Assembly: GCF_002008345.1 (NCBI RefSeq) | Contig: NZ_MRAE01000031.1 | Coordinates: 1 to 33,142, forward strand | DNA length: 33,142 nt | Origin: Clostridium tepidum | Lineage (GTDB): Bacteria > Bacillota > Clostridia > Clostridiales > Clostridiaceae | Reading direction: 5' to 3' | In this document: one piece after another, positions 16,781-23,942 of the stretch | Numbering within the stretch: position 1 is the stretch's first letter | Layout: each line of letters starts with the position of its first letter | Made by a program: the position numbers and the translations under genes | Notes under the pieces: model-generated | The model's database searches: none | Told to the model about the DNA's origin: nothing | What the model saw: the letters and a program-made list of their open reading frames with translations, nothing else

Positions 16781-16819
16781 AGAAAGTGTTTTAAAATATT
16801 TAAGACACTTTCTTTTTTT
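16781..16819 (+). terminator. rho-independent terminator
   Basis: Stem AGAAAGTGT (16781-16789) with ACACTTTCT (16805-16813), extended by TTTAA/TTAAG-type pairing, then a run of seven T. It lies after the duplicated gene end and before bioY. Confidence 0.85.
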
Positions 16820-16910
16820 AGTTCACAAGTTACTCAAATAACTAAGGGTAAAATAAAGAAATAGGGGGATAAATGTATGATTAATTTATTGTTAAAAAAT
16901 ATAAATAAAA

Positions 16911-16966
16911 CATTGTTAACCTAAACAAATAAATAAGTTGACGATGTTTTTCTCTTATAATATACT
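16911..16966 (+). promoter_or_regulatory. promoter of bioY with probable BirA operator
   Basis: Promoter -35 TTGACG (16938-16943) and -10 TATACT (16961-16966) with a 17-bp spacer. The -35 box lies in the right half of an inverted repeat CATTGTTAAC (16911-16920) / GTTGACGATG (16937-16946), eight of ten positions symmetric, half-sites 16 bp apart. Known BirA operators have the same design (TTGTTAACC-like half-sites with a 14-16-bp gap). It suggests repression of biotin uptake when biotin is sufficient. Confidence 0.7.
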
Positions 16967-17038
16967 ATTAATAATAAATTTTAAACATGGAATATATTTA
17001 AGGAAATTAAATGGTGTTTTATAGGAGTGATATATAAT

Positions 17039-17584
17039 ATGATAAAAAAATTAGAAATAAGAGATATGATATATTCAGCATTATTTGCAACTATTATAGC
17101 AGTTTCAAGTTACATTACTATTCCCTTACCCATAAGTCCAGTACCCATAACAGCTCAAGGTCTAGCAGTTATGTTAGCAGGATGTGTTTTATCACCAGTT
17201 CAAGCGGCTCTTAGTATGGTAACTTTTTTATTAATGGGGGTTATAGGTATTCCAGTTTTTTCTGGAGGAACAGCAGGAATTGGAGTTGTTTTAGGAAAAA
17301 CTGGAGGGTATTTAATTGGATATTTAATTGGAGTTATTATAATAAGTCTTTTAGTACGTAAAAATAGATCTTTAGTTAATATGATAATAGCTTGTTTTAT
17401 CGGAGGAATTATAGTAGTACATATTTTAGGTTCTGCTTGGCTTGGACAAGTTACTTCAATAGGAATAAAAAAAGCTTTCTTATTAGGATCAGCACCTTTT
17501 ATACCTGGAGATTTAATAAAGGCTATAGTAGCAGTTTTAATTGGAAGGAAATTAAGTAAGTCAATGAAAAGAATTAGAGTATAA
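17039..17584 (+). CDS. bioY: biotin transporter BioY (ECF S component)
   Basis: Substrate-binding membrane subunit of an energy-coupling-factor transporter for biotin. 181 residues with about six membrane segments. Seen: IPLPISPVPITAQGLAVMLAG near residues 27-47 and GxxGIPVFSGG near 71-83, both diagnostic for BioY, and a C-terminal LGSAPFIPGDLIKA. The ATG at 17039 is preceded by AGGAGTG; a GTG at 17027 lies inside that site. No EcfA/EcfT genes are adjacent, so it probably uses the shared clostridial energising module. The upstream operator indicates control by BirA. Confidence 0.95.
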   Translation: MIKKLEIRDMIYSALFATIIAVSSYITIPLPISPVPITAQGLAVMLAGCVLSPVQAALSMVTFLLMGVIGIPVFSGGTAGIGVVLGKTGGYLIGYLIGVIIISLLVRKNRSLVNMIIACFIGGIIVVHILGSAWLGQVTSIGIKKAFLLGSAPFIPGDLIKAIVAVLIGRKLSKSMKRIRV

Positions 17585-18134
17585 TAAAAGTAATATAGCA
17601 AAGTTATAACATATCAAATAATCCTTTATAAGAACGTTTAAAAATAATTGTTATTTGCTATAATGTATATAAGGGAATTATCAATGTACAAATTCTTAAT
17701 GATAAATTAAAGAAAAAATTCCTAAGGGGGTTTTAAAAATTTAGATATCAAATTTAAGCAAGGATTGCTTTTAATACAGAAGTAGAAAGAAAAAGTTTTT
17801 TAAAATTTAGATATCAAATTTAAACTTAACTTATAAGTAATTATGGATAAGCAACAATTGAAGTAAATTACTCATTGATAATAGACCATTGAAATAAAGT
17901 GTGTATTGTTTATTAATATATTGAAGCAAACTTAACAAATAAAAATATTAAAAAATTGTAATATTATTTATATATTAAAGCAAATTGATAATTAAAATAA
18001 AGTGACTATTGAGGTTAATTGGTAATTCATAATTGATAATTTAATTGATAATTATAGAGGTTTCTACAATCAATAGTGTAGAATAAAACCAAAAAAATAA
18101 TTAAATTGATAAGTGTAGAGGGGGGTGTGAAGAA
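17585..18134. other. AT-rich intergenic region before the LexA-like fusion gene
   Basis: About 550 bp without a supported gene. It contains the repeat pair 17731-17823, several copies of ATTGATAATT between 17980 and 18060, and a loose 54-bp-period repeat around TATATTGAAGCAAA (17917) and TATATTAAAGCAAA (17971). No LexA or DinR box (GAAC-N4-GTTC) was found. Confidence 0.5.
17731..17823. repeat. direct-repeat pair, 66-bp period, with internal palindrome
   Basis: Twenty-seven bases at 17731-17757 recur at 17797-17823 with one mismatch, with 39 unique bases between. Each copy contains AAATTTAGATATCAAATTT, nearly self-complementary around GATATC, so an operator pair is also conceivable. It is 300-400 bp upstream of the LexA-like fusion gene. 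Confidence 0.75.
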
Positions 18135-19718
18135 ATGCAGTTACAAAGTAGGCAAAATAGAATAGTTAAAAGCAAACATTTAGGATATGGATTATTAAGA
18201 GGGAAAGTAGGCACTGGAAAAACTACTACAGCTATATACAGGGGAATTTATTTAAAAAATCAATATTGTATGTATGATAAAGATAAAGTATTGATTTTAT
18301 CAAAGAATGAAGAAAACTTAAATTATCTTAAGGATATATATTCTAATGCAGAAAAAAATGGAGTTCAATATATTACTTTGTTTTCATATATTGAAGACAA
18401 GCTATATTTTAGCACTATATATAAGATTATAAACAAATATTTTGGAGAATATATAATAAATAACAATTTGCAATGTAAAATAGCAAGTGAAAGAGAAAAA
18501 GTAGACATAATTGAAGAATGTATAAATGATGTAAAAGAGGAATACAAAGATTTAAAATATATAAACACAAAATATAGTAAATTCTTTTTAGAAGAAATAC
18601 AATGGATAAAAAATTGTATGTATTATAATTTAGAAGAATATAAAAATGCAGATAGAATAGGTAGAAAAACAAAAAAAGGTGAAGGTCCTCAAAGAATTAT
18701 AAAGAATTCCAAAACTAGAGAAGCAATATTTAAGATTATGCTTTTATATAATGAAAAATTAAAAGATAAAGATTTACTAGACTATAGTGATGTAGTATCT
18801 ATAGCTTTAAAAGAAGCATCTAATCGTAAAGAAAATAAATTTAATCACATAATAGTAGACGAGGCACAAAATTTTACTAAACTAGAATTAAAATTTATAG
18901 AGGCTTTAGGAAAGAAAAACATATATTCAAGTATATTATTTGTTGCAGATAAAGAAGAAAGTCCAAATTCTACAGGTTGGATAACTAAAGGACGCAAACT
19001 GAATGAACTTAAATTAGGTTTTGAATTTAAAAGGTTTAATTTAAATAAAAAAATATCTACAGGTATTAAAGATATAGAAAGTTATAAAATTGCAAACAAA
19101 GTTTCAAACAGTTTTATGGAAAATAAAGAGATTACTAATGTAGTTAATGATAGCTTTCAAGATAAAGTTGTAAATAAAAATCAATTGCACAAAGATAAGG
19201 TGAACTATGATATGGATAAATTTGAATATGTAGATATAAAGCATAGAAGATCTTATGAATTTTTTAGAGATTTAGGTAGCAATGAAGAAATTATTGTGGA
19301 AGATCAAGGTAGTAAAGAAGAATACAAAGAAGATGAATTAGCAAAACTACCAGTATTTAATGATATAGCAGCAGGAGAGCCTATACTTATGAACCCTTGT
19401 GTAGAAGGAGAATTTAATATACCTAAATATTGGGTAAGAGGCATTAAAGATTGCTTCATATTAAAGGTAAAAGGTGACAGTATGATAGGTGCTAACATAG
19501 AAGACGGGGATCATGTGGTAATAAAGAGGCAACAAATGGCTGAAAATAAAGATATAGTAGCAGTTAATTTAGATGGTAGTGCAACCCTTAAAAGATTATT
19601 AATAAAAAAATCTGGAGCAATACTTATGCCAGAAAATAAAAAATATAAACCTATAGAAATACGAGAAGAGGGAGCAAGCATCATAGGAGTAGCGGTAGGA
19701 ATAATAAAAGGAAAATAG
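18135..19718 (+). CDS. UvrD-like ATPase domain fused to a LexA-type S24 self-cleaving domain
   Basis: 527 residues. The N-terminal half is the first RecA-like domain of a superfamily 1 helicase: Walker A GKVGTGKT (23-30) and Walker B IIVDEAQN (239-246). The usual third motif is altered (ADKEES, 271-276, no Gln) and helicase motifs IV-VI are absent. Residues 300-400 are a charged linker. The C-terminal 120 residues are a LexA/UmuD-type peptidase: Ala-Gly cleavage site in DIAAGEP (A413-G414), serine S449 in KGDSM and lysine K486 in GSATLKR. The Ser-Lys distance of 37 equals that of E. coli LexA (119/156). No helix-turn-helix is seen. It may be an ATPase released or inactivated upon RecA-stimulated cleavage; this is inference. 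The binding site GAGGGGGG precedes the ATG. Confidence 0.85.
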   Translation: MQLQSRQNRIVKSKHLGYGLLRGKVGTGKTTTAIYRGIYLKNQYCMYDKDKVLILSKNEENLNYLKDIYSNAEKNGVQYITLFSYIEDKLYFSTIYKIINKYFGEYIINNNLQCKIASEREKVDIIEECINDVKEEYKDLKYINTKYSKFFLEEIQWIKNCMYYNLEEYKNADRIGRKTKKGEGPQRIIKNSKTREAIFKIMLLYNEKLKDKDLLDYSDVVSIALKEASNRKENKFNHIIVDEAQNFTKLELKFIEALGKKNIYSSILFVADKEESPNSTGWITKGRKLNELKLGFEFKRFNLNKKISTGIKDIESYKIANKVSNSFMENKEITNVVNDSFQDKVVNKNQLHKDKVNYDMDKFEYVDIKHRRSYEFFRDLGSNEEIIVEDQGSKEEYKEDELAKLPVFNDIAAGEPILMNPCVEGEFNIPKYWVRGIKDCFILKVKGDSMIGANIEDGDHVVIKRQQMAENKDIVAVNLDGSATLKRLLIKKSGAILMPENKKYKPIEIREEGASIIGVAVGIIKGK

Positions 19719-19741
19719 TAATACATAAGAATAACTTTATT

Positions 19742-19784
19742 AAACTGTTTTGTATTTGATATAATAAGTACAAGACAGTTTTTC
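19742..19784 (+). terminator. rho-independent terminator
   Basis: Stem AAACTGTTTTGTA (19742-19754) with TACAAGACAGTTT (19769-19781), one wobble pair, followed by further T. It ends the LexA-like fusion gene. Confidence 0.75.
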
Positions 19785-19907
19785 TATTATAAATGAAAAT
19801 ATAAAAATTAACTCATTGATAAATATAATTAAATAGTTTTGTAGAAAAATAAGAATCACAAAAGTGATAAATATTTTTTACATAAGTGTTAGAATGGAGA
19901 AGTAAAT

Positions 19908-20465
19908 ATGGAGAAAAAAAATAAGGTTGTATTAATAACAGGTGGAGTAAGAAGTGGTAAAAGTGAATTTGCAGAAAGTCTACTTCAAAATGAGGACAGT
20001 GTTTTGTACATAGCTACGGCAAAAATTACAGATAAAGAAATGGAACATAGGGTAAAAAAACATAAAGAAAGAAGAAATAGTTCATGGAAAACCTATGAAG
20101 GATATAAGGACTTAGGAAAAATAATAAAAAATTATGATGAGAAAAACATTTTATTAGACTGTGTAACTGTAATGACAACAAACCTAATGTTTCATGAAGA
20201 AATAGATTACGAAAATATTAAAGAAGAAGAGTTAGAGAGGATTTTGGAAAGCATTAAAAAAGAATTCTATAATTTAATAATATCAGTAAATGAAGAAAAC
20301 AAAAATATAATATTAGTTACCAATGAGGTGGGATATAGTATTGTGCCAGCTTATAAATTAGGTAGAATATTTAGAGATTTTCAGGGTATTATAAATAAAT
20401 TTATAGCTTCTTTAAGTGATGAGGTTTATTTAGTAACCTGTGGAATACCCCTAAAAATAAAATAA
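19908..20465 (+). CDS. cobU: adenosylcobinamide kinase / adenosylcobinamide-phosphate guanylyltransferase
   Basis: Phosphorylates adenosylcobinamide and then transfers GMP, activating it for attachment of the lower ligand. 185 residues, the normal length. Seen: the P-loop GGVRSGKS (12-19), YIATAKITDKEM with the following HKERR stretch that carries the guanylylated His, LLDCVTVMTTNLM, and the C-terminal GRIFRDFQGIINKFIA..V.LVTCGIPLKIK. It stands alone, 6 kb from the main cobalamin block, on the same strand; the region between holds unrelated and broken genes. No riboswitch was found in front of it. Confidence 0.93.
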   Translation: MEKKNKVVLITGGVRSGKSEFAESLLQNEDSVLYIATAKITDKEMEHRVKKHKERRNSSWKTYEGYKDLGKIIKNYDEKNILLDCVTVMTTNLMFHEEIDYENIKEEELERILESIKKEFYNLIISVNEENKNIILVTNEVGYSIVPAYKLGRIFRDFQGIINKFIASLSDEVYLVTCGIPLKIK

Positions 20466-20500
20466 TATTTTTATATTAAAAATTAAATAAATAAAAAGCT

Positions 20501-20558
20501 ACTTTTAAAGCATAGTTTAAATATGTATTTACATAATTAAATTATGCTTTAAAAGTAT
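20501..20558 (+). terminator. hairpin after cobU
   Basis: Perfect 15-bp inverted repeat TACTTTTAAAGCATA (20501-20515) / 20544-20558 with a 28-nt AT-rich loop. No long T run follows, so it is a weak or Rho-independent-like terminator candidate. Confidence 0.5.
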
Positions 20559-20647
20559 AATTAAAAGTTTAGATTTGTATACTTGACTTATATGTTTAAA
20601 TAACTTATTCTATGGTAATATAATAGAATAAGGAGAGTGAAAGTTAT

Positions 20648-21767
20648 ATGAAAAAGATATATGAAAAAGATATTTAATATAACTGTAACCTGTATACCAG
20701 AGAAACATTATATGGTAGACATATCTAATAAATTAGAGAGTATATTAGAATTAGTAGATATTGGAGAATATTTTATTATAAATAGAACAAGACAATATGG
20801 TAAAACAACTACTTTGTATTTATTAGAGAAAAGATTAAATACAATGAAAGAATATTTACCTATAAAAATAAGTTTTGAAGCTATAGATACAGAGGGATAT
20901 AGTGAAGTTAAAAAATTTTTAGGTAGAATAATAATGCAAATAGTGAATTATTTTAGATTTTCACACAATAAAGAAATGTATAAATTTGTTAAAAATCATT
21001 CAGATTAAATTACTACTATGAATAACTTTAATAGCTTTATAACAAATTTAGTTGAATTCTCAGATAAAAAAGTTATTTTAATAATAGATAAGGTGGATAA
21101 AAGCAACAATAATCAACTTTTCTTAGATTTTTTAGGAATACTAAAAAGTAAATATCTATTAAGAAATGAAGGAAAAGATTATACTTTTATTTATAAATGG
21201 ATATCCTTTTTTGGTAAGTACAATTTGTCAGATTATTGATGAGAAAATAAATAAAGATGATAAGCAATCGTGGAATAAAACTAAAGTTAGGCAGGCAGTT
21301 AAAATAATTAATGAAGAAGTGAATAACAAGTTTTATAAAAGAAAATGGAGAACTTAATATAGAAAAAGTACTTCAAAGATTTCAACAATTTATGAAAGAA
21401 CAATATTCACCTAAAGATGAAGAATTTTTAGAACATCATGATAGATTATTATTTTTAGCATTTATAAAACCAATAATTAATGGAACAGGTTTTGATTTTA
21501 AACAAGTTCAAGTATCAGAAGAAAAAAAGATTAGACTTAGTAATAACTTATAATAATTTTAAATATATAATTGAAATGAAAATATGGAGAGGTCCTAAAT
21601 ATCATGAAGATGGTGTAGAACAACTTTGTGATTATTTAGATGTGCATGATTTGAATAAAGGATATTTGTTAGTATTTAATTTTAATAAAAATAAAGAATT
21701 TAAGGAAGAAAGAACAAATATTGAAGGTAAAGAAATTTTTACATTGTTTTTTAAAAAAAATATCTAA
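20648..21767 (+). pseudogene. AAA-ATPase with C-terminal PD-(D/E)XK nuclease-like domain (broken)
   Basis: Fragments in different frames reconstruct one protein of the AAA-ATPase family common in clostridia (start CIPEKHYMVDISNKL). Seen: Walker A RQYGKTTT near 20790-20815, Walker B VILIIDKVDKS near 21075 (the usual Glu is Lys), LFLDFLG, then the segment GYPFLVS..CQIIDEKI in another frame, and at the end RLDLVI..FKYIIEMKIWRG, a D...ExK nuclease core. Frame breaks occur near 21007, 21195-21240 and 21330, and again near 21480-21530; part of the middle (about 80 residues) is missing after DYTF. A 13-bp tandem duplication at 20648-20673 disrupts the start region. Family members are often multicopy and poorly understood. 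Confidence 0.85.
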
Positions 21768-21893
21768 AGATAGATTAAAAGAAAACATAGAAAAGTACCA
21801 AATTCAAATATATGTTAAGCCATAAATTATAAAAAGGATTTATAGATTTTAAATATAGATTTCTTTTGTATAAATATGATCATAGACAGAAAT

Positions 21894-21946
21894 AAAACCT
21901 TAGATTTATCAAAAAGATTAATCTTTTGATAAATCTAAGGTTTTTA
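21894..21946. terminator. bidirectional terminator between convergent genes
   Basis: Perfect 21-bp stem: 21894-21914 with 21924-21944, starting AAAACC and ending GGTTTT, so both directions end in T. It separates the AAA-ATPase remnant from the convergent MerR gene. Confidence 0.85.
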
Positions 21947-21980
21947 TAATTTATATAGTTGTTTTTTATTTGTTTAAGGG

Positions 21981-22070
21981 ATAAAGTAATAGTTATTTTA
22001 AAAAAGGTTGAAAAATAAATTCTAATTGATATATAGGCAAACTCTATAAAGTACCAGTTATTTTAAAAAA
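21981..22070. repeat. direct-repeat pair, 65-bp period
   Basis: Twenty-five bases at 21981-22005 recur at 22046-22070 with two mismatches; the 40 bases between are unique. It lies in the 314-bp gap between the AAA-ATPase remnant and the minus-strand MerR gene; apart from the terminator nothing else was found there. Confidence 0.7.
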
Positions 22071-22081
22071 ATATACATTTA

Positions 22082-22846
22082 TTATTTTAAATTATCGCAG
22101 TAAATATTAATAGCATCTCTTAAAAAGCTAGAAAGATCAGTTTTATATTTATCTATGTTATTCGTAAATCTTTCATCAGTAACATAAATTTCTCCAAGAC
22201 CTCTAAATATTTCAGGAGTACAATCATAAAAGTTTTTTGAGATATGTTCTCTAAATTGATGTATAAATTTTTGTACTTCTTTGTTATCAGGGCTTTTATC
22301 CATAAGATTTGCTAGTTTTTTATAAATTTCATCCCAACCTTTTATTATATTATTCCAATCTTCTTTTGTATATTTAGATATTTTTTTATTACTTTCCTTG
22401 TAGGCAGAAGTATTACCGTATTTTTCTTTTACTTCTTTTGAATATTTTTTTTGATGTTCTTCTATTTTACTCATATCAAATACATTAAATATATCCTTTT
22501 TATCCATTTTAAAATCTCCTTCCATACTATTTATAGTCTTATCCACAGATTCTATTATTTTTTCAAGTCTTAATTTTTTCTCTAATAGCAATTGCTTGTG
22601 AACTTTTAGAGCTTCTTTTTTATTAAAATTTGGACTGTCCAATATAACTTTTATTTCTTTGAGAGGAAAACTAAGCTCTTTAAAAAATAAAATTTGTTGC
22701 AATCTATCAAGATTTTCATCTGAATAAAGTCTATAACCTGCAGAATTTACAGACTCTGGTTTCAGTAATCCTATTTTGTCATAATGATGAAGCATACGTA
22801 CACTTATGCCTGCCATGTCAGCAACTTCTTTTATTTTATAATACAA
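22082..22846 (-). CDS. MerR family regulator with TipAS-like domain
   Basis: 254 residues, start codon TTG behind GAGGTG with seven bases between. Residues 3-70 form the MerR domain (AGISVRMLHHYDKIGLLKP), residues 75-110 the dimerisation helix, and residues about 125-254 a TipAS-like helical domain (KEDWNNIIKGWDEIYKKLANLM). Related to the regulator at 13.4-14.6 kb but with the single-copy domain. Family knowledge: such proteins (TipAL, Mta, SkgA) bind hydrophobic antibiotics or other stress compounds and activate their own promoter. A 19-bp-spacer promoter is visible just upstream, so autoregulation is likely. No efflux gene is adjacent. Confidence 0.9.
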   Translation of the reverse strand: MYYKIKEVADMAGISVRMLHHYDKIGLLKPESVNSAGYRLYSDENLDRLQQILFFKELSFPLKEIKVILDSPNFNKKEALKVHKQLLLEKKLRLEKIIESVDKTINSMEGDFKMDKKDIFNVFDMSKIEEHQKKYSKEVKEKYGNTSAYKESNKKISKYTKEDWNNIIKGWDEIYKKLANLMDKSPDNKEVQKFIHQFREHISKNFYDCTPEIFRGLGEIYVTDERFTNNIDKYKTDLSSFLRDAINIYCDNLK

Positions 22847-22865
22847 TGGTGATCACCTCTACTTT

Positions 22866-22896
22866 ATAATAAACTATAACACAATGTTGGGGTCAA
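22866..22896 (-). promoter_or_regulatory. MerR-type promoter with 19-bp spacer
   Basis: On the minus strand: -35 TTGACC (22891-22896), -10 TATTAT (22866-22871), spacer exactly 19 bp. A partial dyad ACccCAACA-TTG-TGTTatAGT covers the spacer. Its outline (AC..AACA/TGTT..GT) matches the dyad before the other TipA-like gene. The predicted leader is only about 15 nt and starts almost at the ribosome binding site. Confidence 0.75.
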
Positions 22897-23163
22897 TATT
22901 ATTCATTATATTATCTCCAAAGTTATTATTTAGTTGTAAACTGTTTTTATTCTAAGATAAAGTTCATATCAATATAAATAAAATATTAATTATTATAATG
23001 TTTTACATTAAAAGTTATTTTATTTTATTTTTGATAGTAGTTATTTTGCTAAGAATAATATGCTTTAAAATTAAGCGTATACTTATATATAGATAAGTAT
23101 TTATATATAGATATGTTTAATGTTTATAAATATAAAATAAACAGATATGTTATACAGGGTATA
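22897..23163. other. AT-rich region upstream of arsR
   Basis: No gene. At about 23079-23114 an 18-bp sequence resembling ACTTATATATAGATAAGT is directly repeated with small changes (ATTTATATATAGATATGT). Both copies contain ATATAGATA, similar to part of the dyad at the arsR promoter, so they may be additional ArsR binding sites. Confidence 0.4.
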
Positions 23164-23211
23164 TTGACATAGTAGATAATAGGATTTATGCTATACATAG
23201 ACAAATATCTA
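23164..23211 (+). promoter_or_regulatory. arsR promoter with dyad
   Basis: -35 TTGACA (23164-23169), -10 TATGCT (23187-23192), 17-bp spacer. Directly downstream, at the expected start of transcription, is TAGACAAATATCTA (23198-23211), an interrupted dyad TAGA/TCTA suited to an ArsR-type repressor. The GGAGGG binding site follows. Confidence 0.7.
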
Positions 23212-23227
23212 TATTGGAGGGAGATAA

Positions 23228-23545
23228 ATGAGTTTGAATTATGATGATAATGCAAAAATTATTAAAGCATTGTCAGATGGTAGTAGATTAAAAATAATTG
23301 ATATATTGTCCTGTGGAGAAAAATGTGCTTGTGATATATTAGAACATTTTGATTTTACACAGCCAACACTTTCGCATCATATGAAGGTTCTAATGGATTG
23401 TGGTCTAGTAAAATCTAGAAAGGAGGGGTTATGGTCATATTATTCATTAAATATTACTAATTGCAATAAATTAATTTTATTCTTCATGAATATTATAACA
23501 GATACAGATGATTGTATCTGTAAAGACAAGAAAAAATGTAAATAA
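23228..23545 (+). CDS. arsR: ArsR/SmtB family arsenic-responsive repressor
   Basis: 105 residues. Winged-helix repressor with recognition helix TQPTLSHHMKVL (45-56). The arsenite-binding motif is seen as EKCACDI (31-37) with C33 and C35, and C29 just ahead; in ArsR the corresponding ELCVCDL motif binds As(III) or Sb(III) and releases DNA. Additional C-terminal cysteines (C96, C98, C104) could take part. The strong promoter with a dyad at the start site implies autoregulation. The arsM-like gene on the same strand, 397 bp downstream, is the likely target. Confidence 0.9.
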   Translation: MSLNYDDNAKIIKALSDGSRLKIIDILSCGEKCACDILEHFDFTQPTLSHHMKVLMDCGLVKSRKEGLWSYYSLNITNCNKLILFFMNIITDTDDCICKDKKKCK

Positions 23546-23800
23546 TAAACAGAGTTATTGAATCCAGAGGGAGTTCTTATTCCTACTAAAGTTAATACCT
23601 ATCTTAGCTAAGATGGATTTGCGTGGAATTCAGAGGGAGTTTTTATTCCTACTAAAGTAAAGAGTATTAACAGAATTCTTAGAAGTTTTATTTCTTATAG
23701 GTTCTTATCTTTTAGGGGGAATTGTTAATTTATGGAGGTGACTGCTCTTTACTCCTATTTTAAATAAAATAGGAATATTGGAGCGGATAGCCATGGGATA
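23546..23800. repeat. structured repeat element, copy 1 (between arsR and arsM)
   Basis: About 250 nt without a gene, built of hairpins of the form AGGAG/CTCCT or variants. It aligns with 26213-26447 inside the cobalamin riboswitch: AAACAGAGTT, the GGAGTTTTTxxTCCTACTAAAG hairpin, ATTAACAGAATTCTTAG, TCTTTACTCC and GGAGCGG or AGAGCGG near the end. Hairpin AGAAGT/ATTTCT here corresponds to AGGAGT/ACTCCT there, with pairing kept. The first hairpin is present twice (23560-23595 and 23626-23661, 66-bp period, three to four mismatches). The remainder to 23942 shows nothing recognisable. Confidence 0.7.
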
Positions 23801-23942
23801 AAAAATTTAGTTAAGATAATTAAATTATATTGTATTAAGATAATAAAGCACTGCAAAAAAAATGTTTGAATAGTACATAATAGCCTTATAGTTTTAGCTT
23901 GAGATGTTCAGCACTGAATAGTTAAAGTAGGGAGGAAAAAAG

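Noticed and set aside
16877..16924. Short reading frame of 15 codons (MINLLLKNINKTLLT) behind GGGGGAT
   Set aside because: It lies upstream of the bioY promoter and overlaps the operator, has no relatives I know and no terminator; coding support is only a binding-site-like G run.
17200..17601. Open frame opposite bioY on the minus strand
   Set aside because: It is the mirror of a well-supported membrane protein gene; no binding site and no family features.
23546..23942. A second riboswitch before arsM
   Set aside because: The similarity to the cobalamin leader is limited to the inserted repeat; none of the conserved aptamer segments such as the B12 box is present.
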